NCBI GenBank assembly: GCA_946886255.1
Contig: CAMPIG010000220.1
Location: 1-7,854, forward strand
Reading direction: 5' to 3'
DNA length: 7,854 bases
Source of the DNA: an uncultured Cellvibrio sp.
GTDB taxonomy: Bacteria; Pseudomonadota; Gammaproteobacteria; Pseudomonadales; Cellvibrionaceae
In this document: positions 1-4,482 of the stretch, one piece after another
Numbering within the stretch: position 1 is the stretch's first letter
Layout of the letters: each line of letters starts with the position of its first letter
Notes under the pieces: model-generated
Databases searched by the model: none
Told to the model about the DNA's origin: nothing
What the model saw: the letters and a program-made list of their open reading frames with translations, nothing else
Position numbers and translations under genes: made by a program

Positions 1-22
1 GTGTGTCAATATGTGTCAGCAT
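1..22 (-). CDS. Start of a divergent SoxR-controlled gene (5' fragment only)
   Basis: Read on the minus strand, an ATG at 22-20 opens a frame M-L-T-H-I-D-T that runs off the left edge. It is preceded by GAGGG at 32-28 with six bases between, a good ribosome binding site, and by a promoter at 85-55 with the SoxR spacing. Only seven codons are visible, so the product cannot be identified. In other proteobacteria, genes divergent from soxR are often soxS or direct SoxR targets such as oxidoreductases, monooxygenases or efflux pumps. That is family knowledge and is not seen here. The start call rests on the RBS and promoter alone. Confidence 0.45.
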
Positions 23-35
23 GGTTTTCCCTCGA

Positions 36-64
36 TTGCATTATGTTGGTGGGAATGCTAAAAC
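36..64 (+). promoter_or_regulatory. Possible soxR promoter
   Basis: TTGCAT (36-41) and TAAAAC (59-64) are separated by 17 bases and point toward soxR. Both hexamers are only partial matches to consensus. The start site would fall inside the SoxR box at about 70-72, which would fit autorepression by bound SoxR. The call is weak and based on spacing and hexamer similarity only. Confidence 0.35.
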
Positions 65-85
65 CTAAAGTTAACTTGAGGTCAA
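55..85 (-). promoter_or_regulatory. Leftward SoxR-activated promoter with 19-bp spacer
   Basis: On the minus strand a -35 box TTGACC (85-80) is separated by exactly 19 bases (79-61) from a -10 box TAGCAT (60-55). A 19-base spacer is too long for efficient sigma70 use. It is the hallmark of promoters that MerR-family activators such as SoxR open by untwisting DNA. The SoxR box covers the spacer and the end of the -35 box, as in E. coli soxS. Transcription would begin near position 48, leaving a leader of about 26 bases before the ATG at 22. Confidence 0.75.
64..81. promoter_or_regulatory. SoxR box (soxbox)
   Basis: The 18 bases CCTAAAGTTAACTTGAGG match the known E. coli soxS operator CCTCAAGTTAACTTGAGG at 17 of 18 positions, with an intact AGTTAACT core. 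The site lies 19 bases upstream of the soxR ATG and within the leftward promoter. One dimer could therefore activate the divergent gene and repress soxR itself. Confidence 0.9.
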
Positions 86-86
86 T

Positions 87-94
87 AGGTGGAG
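87..94 (+). promoter_or_regulatory. Ribosome binding site that decides the soxR start
   Basis: AGGTGGAG ends six bases before the ATG at 101. It overlaps the alternative GTG at 89, which makes the ATG the likelier start. Confidence 0.6.
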
Positions 95-100
95 CAGAAA

Positions 101-562
101 ATGGTAAAAATTGATCCGCAACATTTTCGCAAGGAATTGAGTGTGGGCGAGGTGGCGGACCGTAGCGGTGTGGCGGTTTCTGCTATTCATTTCTATGAGT
201 CCAAAGGTTTGATTAAAAGTTGGCGCAATGCCGGCAATCAGCGACGCTATCATCGCGATGTGCTGCGGCGGGTGGCACTCATTAAAGTTGCGCAGCGCAC
301 TGGTATTCCGCTGGCTTCTATTCGTGAAGCTTTGCAGGCATTGCCGGATGAGCGCGCGCCTACCGCTACCGATTGGCGACGTCTGTCTGCCCAATGGCGA
401 CAGGAACTGAATGAACGTATTCAGCGGCTCACGCAAATGCGTGACCAATTAAATAAATGTATCGGCTGCGGTTGCTTGTCTTTGCGCGATTGTCCTCTGC
501 GTAATCCCTGGGATGAGCTGTCTACGGAAGGCAGCGGACCGCGCTTGCTTGATCCTGATTAA
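101..562 (+). CDS. soxR: Redox-sensitive transcriptional activator SoxR
   Basis: This is a cytoplasmic MerR-family regulator. In the known family a [2Fe-2S] cluster, oxidised by superoxide or redox-cycling compounds such as phenazines and quinones, switches the bound dimer to the activating form. The 153 residues match the usual length of about 150. A winged helix-turn-helix fills residues 12-80 ([19 protein letters not shown], then [16 protein letters not shown]). A dimerisation helix covers about 90-118. The cluster ligands are C120, C123, C125 and C131 in [12 protein letters not shown], the exact CX2CXCX5C pattern of SoxR. I chose the ATG at 101 because AGGTGGAG (87-94) lies six bases before it. 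A GTG at 89 would add four residues. A SoxR box lies directly upstream, and the gene runs away from a divergent partner. I see no soxS-like gene inside the window, so SoxR probably acts on its targets directly, as in pseudomonads. Confidence 0.96.
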   Translation: MVKIDPQHFRKELSVGEVADRSGVAVSAIHFYESKGLIKSWRNAGNQRRYHRDVLRRVALIKVAQRTGIPLASIREALQALPDERAPTATDWRRLSAQWRQELNERIQRLTQMRDQLNKCIGCGCLSLRDCPLRNPWDELSTEGSGPRLLDPD

Positions 563-648
563 TATTGCATTTCGATGGGTAGTCGAATGGGCGTTATTGA
601 ATTCGACAGCAGGTGGTGAAGATAAGAAAAATAATGGAATTGTCGGGC

Positions 649-675
649 AGTGCCGCGATACCTGCGGCACTTTCC
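649..675 (+). terminator. Probable rho-independent terminator of soxR
   Basis: AGTGCCGC (649-656) pairs perfectly with GCGGCACT (664-671) around a seven-base loop, followed by a short T-rich run (TTTCC). It lies 87 bases after the soxR stop and 36 bases before the stop of the convergent deacylase gene. The T tract is short, so termination may be partial. The reverse strand has no T run after the stem. The rest of 563-707 holds no gene that I can support. Confidence 0.5.
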
Positions 676-721
676 TCAATTAAAGGTTTCATCACTCAAA
701 GCCTTCCTCAATCAAAGGTTT
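672..721. repeat. Short direct repeat duplicating the 3' end of the deacylase gene
   Basis: TTCCTCAATTAAAGGTTT (672-689) and TTCCTCAATCAAAGGTTT (704-721) match at 17 of 18 bases, offset by 32. The right copy contains the stop codon and last codons (K-T-F-D) of the deacylase gene. The left copy lies just beyond its stop, out of frame. Confidence 0.7.
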
Positions 722-1838
722 TCGCCAGGATAATGCCGCCCCACATCAGGTTGCGATCACCTGCGCCCTGTTTGATCTCGGAGCTGTGTCCGCGCAACAC
801 ATAACTCAGGCGATAACCTTCGGCGAAGGCAATGGTGTATCCCAGCCAGGCTTCGAAGACAATCGGATTTAATTCGTTATGATCATAAGTCACCGGACTA
901 TCGCGAAATTGTCCCTGTAAAAAGACATTATAGGCACGCGCTTTTATCGCCATTCCTGCCCAGAAGTAATGTTCGCGGATCGGTCTTGCACTGGTGTTAT
1001 AGGTCGATTTTTCCCCATAACTTGCCAGTTCCGGATTAAACGATGACCAAGGGGTGTGATACTTGCCGTCGCGAAAACTCAGGCTCCAGCTCGCTTCTGT
1101 CAGATAACCAACTGATGCTTGCAGTGTGCTCTTCACTTCCATGTTATCGAACAGAGTGCCCAGGTATTGTTGCCGGGCGATAGCGTAACGGGCCGTTAAT
1201 TCACCACCTTCACTGATCTGATTATCCCAGCCTGCGGCCTCGTTGCCGTTGAGTTTGTCATGGATGGTGTTTTGAAATTCACCCACCAGATTCAAACCCA
1301 GCGCGCCTACCGTCAGCGTGGTTTTCCAGGAAACATTGCTGTTCAAGTCCATTTGTTCGCGCGAACTGGACCAGTAGATCAGGCTCGCATAGGGGCGATC
1401 TGCGGGGTTTGCTGTGGTGACAGTGATATCTTCCGGGGTGAACCCAAACAGCCCGACCTCAATACTGTGGTTATCAATATTTTGTTCGGATTGGTTATCG
1501 ACCCCCAGGAAATAATCGATAGCGCTCAATGGTTTATCCAGAGAAAACCAAAGTTCCTGCGCTTTGCGACCCGAATACGTAAAGTTGAAGCCGTAGGTGT
1601 AATCCTGATCCCGTCCACCTAAAGCGAGAATGTCATTATCAATGGCTAAAGCCCAACTCGATTTCAAAGGTTCTTTGTACGGCAATACCACTACCTCTTG
1701 ATAAGGGCGTTTTTCTTCCTCAATCAAGGTAGCGATTTGCAAGGCGTTGTAATCAACCTCTTGGGCGGATACCAGAGGTGGCAGGGCGGCTAAACCCAGG
1801 ATGGCAGTTCTGATGGTAAGTTGTAGAAATCTGTTCAT
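708..1838 (-). CDS. lpxR: LpxR-family lipid A 3'-O-deacylase (outer membrane)
   Basis: This is an outer-membrane beta-barrel of the LpxR/DUF2219 family. Known members remove the 3'-acyloxyacyl group of lipid A in the outer leaflet, using calcium. The 376 residues start with a signal peptide cleaved after about residue 25 (LPPLVSA). Residues matching the catalytic set of Salmonella LpxR (N9, D10, T34, H122) are N68-D69 in AIDNDIL, T81 in DYTYG, and H193 in EFQNTIHDKL. Supporting family motifs are DRPYAS (147-152) and AGWDNQ (202-207). I chose the ATG at 1838 because AAGGA (1850-1846) lies seven bases upstream; a TTG six bases earlier has poor spacing. It is longer than Salmonella LpxR, with about 35 extra residues between signal peptide and first strand. 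It ends in FD rather than a terminal aromatic. Its predicted promoter contains the operator of the neighbouring TetR gene. Assignment to the family is firm; the exact acyl chain removed is inferred. Confidence 0.88.
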   Translation of the reverse strand: MNRFLQLTIRTAILGLAALPPLVSAQEVDYNALQIATLIEEEKRPYQEVVVLPYKEPLKSSWALAIDNDILALGGRDQDYTYGFNFTYSGRKAQELWFSLDKPLSAIDYFLGVDNQSEQNIDNHSIEVGLFGFTPEDITVTTANPADRPYASLIYWSSSREQMDLNSNVSWKTTLTVGALGLNLVGEFQNTIHDKLNGNEAAGWDNQISEGGELTARYAIARQQYLGTLFDNMEVKSTLQASVGYLTEASWSLSFRDGKYHTPWSSFNPELASYGEKSTYNTSARPIREHYFWAGMAIKARAYNVFLQGQFRDSPVTYDHNELNPIVFEAWLGYTIAFAEGYRLSYVLRGHSSEIKQGAGDRNLMWGGIILAKTFD

Positions 1839-1864
1839 TATCAAGTCCTTCGGTTACTGCACAA

Positions 1865-1891
1865 CTGCCGGTTCTTACGGTAGACCGGCAG
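1865..1891 (-). promoter_or_regulatory. Stem-loop in the deacylase mRNA leader
   Basis: CTGCCGGT (1865-1872) and ACCGGCAG (1884-1891) form a perfect eight-base, GC-rich stem with an eleven-base loop. On the minus strand it falls inside the predicted 5' leader and ends 14 bases before the AAGGA ribosome binding site. No T run follows, so it is not a standard terminator. It could stabilise the mRNA, affect translation, or be a protein site. Confidence 0.5.
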
Positions 1892-1912
1892 CCACAGGTA
1901 AAAATCTGAATG

Positions 1913-1940
1913 TTTATTTAGATGACCGGTCGTCTGTAAA
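1913..1940 (-). promoter_or_regulatory. Predicted promoter of the lipid A deacylase gene
   Basis: On the minus strand TTTACA (1940-1935) and AATAAA (1918-1913) are 16 bases apart. The -35 matches consensus at five of six positions and the -10 at four. The spacer is filled by a TetR-type operator, so a bound repressor would block RNA polymerase. Transcription would start near 1906, giving a leader of about 68 bases that includes the stem-loop at 1865-1891. Confidence 0.5.
1920..1935. promoter_or_regulatory. TetR-type operator O1 (deacylase promoter)
   Basis: AGATGACCGGTCGTCT is a near-perfect palindrome, with seven of eight base pairs symmetric about ACC|GGT. It shares TGACYRGTCGTCT with two further copies, one of which is in the promoter of the adjacent tetR gene. 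It fits exactly within the promoter spacer. Confidence 0.75.
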
Positions 1941-1954
1941 ATACCGCACAAATA

Positions 1955-2015
1955 AAGCCGCAGAGTGGGGCGTTGAATTAAGCGTGCTGACACTCAACTG
2001 CCATAGGTGCGGCTT
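1955..2015. repeat. Long-range inverted repeat between tetR and the deacylase gene
   Basis: AAGCCGCA (1955-1962) and TGCGGCTT (2008-2015) are perfect eight-base inverted copies. Inside them are two further, mutually exclusive pairings: GTTGA (1972-1976) with TCAAC (1994-1998), and GAGTG (1963-1967) with CACTC (1991-1995). On the minus strand the outer stem is followed by TTTATTT. It could fold as RNA or act as a long terminator for tetR read-through. No coding region is visible here. Confidence 0.35.
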
Positions 2016-2017
2016 AC

Positions 2018-2033
2018 AATTGACTGGTCGTCT
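2018..2033. promoter_or_regulatory. TetR-type operator O2 (distal)
   Basis: AATTGACTGGTCGTCT shares TGACYRGTCGTCT with O1 and O3. The similarity to O1 extends to TGACTGGTCGTCTTTAAA (2021-2038), 16 of 18 bases identical to 1923-1940. It lies about 98 bases from O1, between the tetR stop and the deacylase promoter. Only a poor promoter surrounds it, so it may be an auxiliary site or a relic of a duplicated promoter. Confidence 0.6.
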
Positions 2034-2044
2034 TTAAAAAGAAT

Positions 2045-2069
2045 AAAAAATTTCGCCTGATCAGGGGCG
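2045..2069 (-). terminator. Possible terminator overlapping the tetR stop
   Basis: On the minus strand CGCC (2069-2066) can pair with GGCG (2057-2054) around CCTGATCA. AAA, a run of six T (2050-2045) and more T-rich sequence follow. The stem is short and the tetR stop codon (2063-2061) is inside the loop. The T run supports it; the weak stem is against it. Confidence 0.4.
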
Positions 2070-2648
2070 CTTACCGAGGATTTCCGGCAACAATGTCATG
2101 AAAGCATTCATAGGCTCACGGCATTTGGAGGCCTTCATGCGCATCAATGTGCCTTCCCAGGCATTAAACAAAAATTCCGCCAGTACCGCCGAGGAAATGG
2201 TGCTTTTAAGGCTACCGTCCAAGCGAGCTTCTTCCAGGACATCTTCGATAGCCTGGGTGTTGTTACGCAACATCTGTCGGACTTTCAGGCGAATAACTTC
2301 GCTGGAGTCAGACATTTCCTGGCACATATTGCCGATAAAACATCCGCCTTTAATGCCCTCATCGCATCCGCCAATATTGTCGATAAAAAATCGATTCAGA
2401 CGCTCTAGTGGGGGAAGACTGCGGTTGCCGAGCAGGTGGCGATTGTGCTGAATTCGTTCTTCAGTCACTTTTTCCAGAGCTTCTACTGCGAAGTCTTCCT
2501 TGCTTTTGAAGTAAGTGTAAAAAGACCCCTTGGGTACATCAGCGGCATCAACAATATCTTTGATGCTGGTGCCGTTATATCCCCGGGTCGCCATGACTTG
2601 TAAGCCGGCGTCGAGGAGGTGGTCTTTTTTCAGTTCACGTTTGCTCAT
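2061..2648 (-). CDS. TetR/AcrR-family transcriptional repressor, NemR-like
   Basis: This 195-residue cytoplasmic DNA-binding protein has the standard TetR helix-turn-helix at about residues 27-48 (TSIKDIVDAADVPKGSFYTY), followed by FKSKEDF. The ligand domain carries GGCFIGNMCQEMSDSSE (101-117), which resembles the region of E. coli NemR holding its reactive cysteine. A lysine at 172 lines up with the NemR lysine that pairs with it, and further cysteines are at 95, 109 and 176. NemR derepresses on electrophiles and hypochlorous acid; similar sensing here is an inference. The ATG at 2648 has no purine-rich site before it, and the -10 box lies only six bases upstream, so the mRNA is probably leaderless. 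Operator copies in its own promoter and in that of the downstream deacylase gene indicate autorepression and control of that gene. The true ligand is unknown. Confidence 0.88.
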   Translation of the reverse strand: MSKRELKKDHLLDAGLQVMATRGYNGTSIKDIVDAADVPKGSFYTYFKSKEDFAVEALEKVTEERIQHNRHLLGNRSLPPLERLNRFFIDNIGGCDEGIKGGCFIGNMCQEMSDSSEVIRLKVRQMLRNNTQAIEDVLEEARLDGSLKSTISSAVLAEFLFNAWEGTLMRMKASKCREPMNAFMTLLPEILGKRP

Positions 2649-2654
2649 GGGGAA

Positions 2655-2683
2655 AATATATGACCAGTCGTCTGGTTTGTCAA
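2655..2683 (-). promoter_or_regulatory. Strong tetR promoter (leaderless)
   Basis: On the minus strand TTGACA (2683-2678), a perfect -35, is followed after exactly 17 bases by TATATT (2660-2655), a five-of-six -10. Six bases then separate the -10 from the ATG at 2648. The start site should fall at about 2649-2647, on or beside the start codon. The TetR operator O3 lies in the spacer. Confidence 0.8.
2658..2673. promoter_or_regulatory. TetR-type operator O3 (autoregulation)
   Basis: ATATGACCAGTCGTCT differs from O1 at two positions. It overlaps the start of the -10 box and most of the spacer of the tetR promoter, the classic place for repression by steric block. Confidence 0.75.
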
Positions 2684-2746
2684 AGGTTGGCTTAGGTTAT
2701 GTTGTTCTAAGGTCTGGCGAAATGGTAATAGCAAGATAACAAATGG

Positions 2747-2785
2747 TTGTTACGCATGTGCTAAAGCTAGTTGTTACGCGTGCGC
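2747..2785. repeat. Imperfect direct repeat at the 3' end of the protease gene
   Basis: GTTGTTACGCATGTGC (2747-2762) and GTTGTTACGCGTGCGC (2770-2785) match at 14 of 16 bases, offset by 23. The right copy encodes the last residues (R-T-R-N-N) of the protease. The left copy lies downstream of its stop codon. It also forms the right arm of a six-base AT-rich hairpin, TAACAA/TTGTTA (2737-2752), which is too weak to call a terminator. Confidence 0.6.
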
Positions 2786-3846
2786 AAACGCAGGACGGCG
2801 GCATTTTGATCAATCACAAAATCGAATCGGCCGAGGATATCCACACCCAGCAAGCCATCGAACTCGGTCATGTTGTGCATGGGAAGTAGCGCCAGGATAT
2901 GTTGATTAAAAGCCAATTCGTCGATCCGCAAGGTATCCACAGTGAACAGCACACTGTCGACTGTACCGCTGGCGGTATTCAGGCGGATAGGTTTGGTTGA
3001 TTTAACCAGGAAGGGATATTTTGCGGTGTAGACATTGGACACCCCGCTCAGGGATGCCCCGGTGTCCAATAAAAGACGCGCCGGATAACCTTCAATGGTG
3101 ACATTTATCAGATACTGATTGCCAAAGCGAACCAGTGGGATACTCAGCTCATCGGGTAACGATGTGCCGTTCAGCTTGGCCAAAATATCCTCGGCCTGTT
3201 GCTGCATAGCCGGATCATTGACCGCCATCATGGCGTGGTACTGCGCTTGGTAATTGTCGTCCAATTTTGCGTAAAGCGAAGCGAGGATCACATGAAGTTC
3301 GGCGTCGTTGGTGTTGAGCTCCAGTAGTTCGTTGAGTTGGCTCAACAGCCACTTTGAATTGCCGTTGATCAGGTTCGGTTTTTGATAGAGCCGCATTAAA
3401 TAATGACGGACATACGTCATAGCCTGTTCGAATTTTAAGGCATCCACCTCGTAATCCAGATAACGAAACCATGCCTCCAGGGAGGCTTCATGGTTGTCGA
3501 TTTTTTCATAGGCTTGCGCCAATAAAAACCAGGCGCGGGCGGACCTTGGTGTTTCCGCGAGGTAGCCCTGCAATAACCTGATTACTTCTTCAAAACGGGA
3601 CAGGGCAATCAGTTGATCCACCCGCTCCCATGAAAAAACGCTCGCTGTGGTGTCGGGTTCGGTTTGGTTTGGCTTGGTGTGAGCGAGTGCAGGTTGGGAC
3701 GGCTGATAATGCAGTTCACGGGAAGTAGAAAGCTGAATGCTCTCGGGAGCAAACCCGAAAGTCCTGAGGCTGTGACGATACTCGTTGGCCATAAAGCCCA
3801 GCGCAAAGGCTCCGAGAGTAATGCTGATTAACGTGAATCTTGTCAT
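2767..3846 (-). CDS. Membrane-anchored TPR and retropepsin-like aspartic protease
   Basis: The 359 residues divide into an N-terminal signal anchor (about 4-20), a polar linker to about 70, TPR-like helical repeats (about 75-225, with ARAWFLLAQAYEKIDNHEAS and AELHVILASLYAKLDDNYQA), and a C-terminal retropepsin-like aspartic protease domain (about 232-356). The catalytic motif is LLLDTGAS with D261. The downstream family motif is GLLGVDIL at 331-338, followed by FDFVID. A single DTGA per chain means it should act as a homodimer, as known retropepsins do. The anchor and lack of cytoplasmic features suggest the catalytic part faces the periplasm. The TPR part may recruit substrates or partners. 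The ATG at 3846 has only a weak GGA site upstream. The gene stands alone, with 191 bases before it and 118 after it. I do not recognise a specific named orthologue; the substrate is unknown. Confidence 0.85.
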   Translation of the reverse strand: MTRFTLISITLGAFALGFMANEYRHSLRTFGFAPESIQLSTSRELHYQPSQPALAHTKPNQTEPDTTASVFSWERVDQLIALSRFEEVIRLLQGYLAETPRSARAWFLLAQAYEKIDNHEASLEAWFRYLDYEVDALKFEQAMTYVRHYLMRLYQKPNLINGNSKWLLSQLNELLELNTNDAELHVILASLYAKLDDNYQAQYHAMMAVNDPAMQQQAEDILAKLNGTSLPDELSIPLVRFGNQYLINVTIEGYPARLLLDTGASLSGVSNVYTAKYPFLVKSTKPIRLNTASGTVDSVLFTVDTLRIDELAFNQHILALLPMHNMTEFDGLLGVDILGRFDFVIDQNAAVLRLRTRNN

Positions 3847-3933
3847 AAACTATCCGGTGACTGCCGTACTTTTTTCAATGCCCCGCATGACCCAATGCGT
3901 TAAGCGAAGGCCAGTCCGTAGTGAGGTGGGCAA

Positions 3934-3939
3934 ACTATA
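3934..3939 (-). promoter_or_regulatory. Possible -10 box of the protease gene, inside an inverted repeat
   Basis: TATAGT (3939-3934, minus strand) is a five-of-six -10 box. The best -35 candidate, TCAACA, is 15 bases upstream and weak. The imperfect palindrome TAGTG-GATGCA-CACTA (3938-3953) abuts the box and could be an operator. The predicted leader is about 80 bases. The rest of 3847-4037 shows nothing I can call, including no clear terminator for the gene to the right. Confidence 0.3.
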
Positions 3940-4037
3940 GTGGATGCACACTACTGTTGATACAGGCGTAACGCTATTCATGCCCGGAGATATGACAAAC
4001 TACCGGATAGAAAGTTGAACTGGATGTCGCTGCTGAA

Positions 4038-4478
4038 TCAGGCTTCCAAAGCGTCGAGTCCTTCGATGGCTGTATGGATTTGCTGTTCCAACTCGCGCAA
4101 GAGTGGTCCATGTTCATCATCCAGCCCCGCTGCGCGACACACTTGCACAAGCTCAAGGAGGTGTCGCTCTGCTTTGAGACGTTGTTCGAGGATTTGCGTG
4201 GCGGTGTCGGAGGATAGGGCCGCTGTTATATGATGAAGAAGCATCTCTCCGGTTTCCCGATCAGGATCGGGAACCGAGGGCAGGTCGCCTAATGCGCGTA
4301 TGGCCTGTTCAATGCGCTCAATAAATCCCAGGCGTTCTTGCATGATCATGCGCAGCACGGGTGTTACGTGATCGTCATCCAGATACTCTACAGCGTCCTG
4401 ATAGTGGTCAATCGACTCGCGACTGGCTACCAGCAGGTCGTTCAGTGCAACTTCTTTGTCAGTGCGTAATAAATTCAT
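4038..4478 (-). CDS. PA2169-type four-helix-bundle protein (DUF2383, ferritin-like)
   Basis: This 146-residue, all-helical soluble protein has an N-terminus (EVALNDLLVASRESIDHYQD) matching the DUF2383/PA2169 family, a ferritin-like four-helix bundle of unknown function. Four long helices are visible at about 7-35, 38-63, 75-116 and 121-145. Acidic and histidine residues (E21, H25, E48, H82, E104, H106) could in principle bind metal, but I see no complete di-iron signature, so metal binding is not claimed. There is no signal peptide. The start is the ATG at 4478, with GGAG (4489-4486) seven bases upstream, inside the last codons of the lipid kinase gene. Only four bases separate the two genes, so they are almost certainly co-transcribed and probably translationally coupled. 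Its role beside a lipid kinase is unknown; members elsewhere are often stress- or stationary-phase-related. Confidence 0.75.
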   Translation of the reverse strand: MNLLRTDKEVALNDLLVASRESIDHYQDAVEYLDDDHVTPVLRMIMQERLGFIERIEQAIRALGDLPSVPDPDRETGEMLLHHITAALSSDTATQILEQRLKAERHLLELVQVCRAAGLDDEHGPLLRELEQQIHTAIEGLDALEA

Positions 4479-4482
4479 GGGG

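Noticed and set aside
2..18. TGTGTCA repeated at 2-8 and 12-18
   Set aside because: It is two copies of a seven-base word with a ten-base period, inside the visible codons of the divergent gene. It is too short to support a repeat or iteron call.
71..448. Open frame of 125 codons antisense to soxR
   Set aside because: It lies entirely over the soxR region on the other strand, has no recognisable domain, and soxR is a certain gene with intact motifs.
1260..1622. Open frame of 120 codons antisense to the deacylase gene
   Set aside because: It is a shadow of the LpxR-family gene, with no domain and no ribosome binding site that I can support.
1801..2037. Open frame covering the deacylase start and promoter region on the plus strand
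   Set aside because: It overlaps the operators and stem-loop, encodes a low-complexity mix with no domain, and has no credible promoter or RBS.
2098..2451. Plus-strand open frame inside tetR
   Set aside because: It is antisense to a well-supported TetR gene, and its serine/arginine-rich composition is typical of a shadow frame.
2737..2752. TAACAA/TTGTTA hairpin after the protease gene as a terminator
   Set aside because: The stem is six mostly AT pairs and no T run follows on the minus strand.
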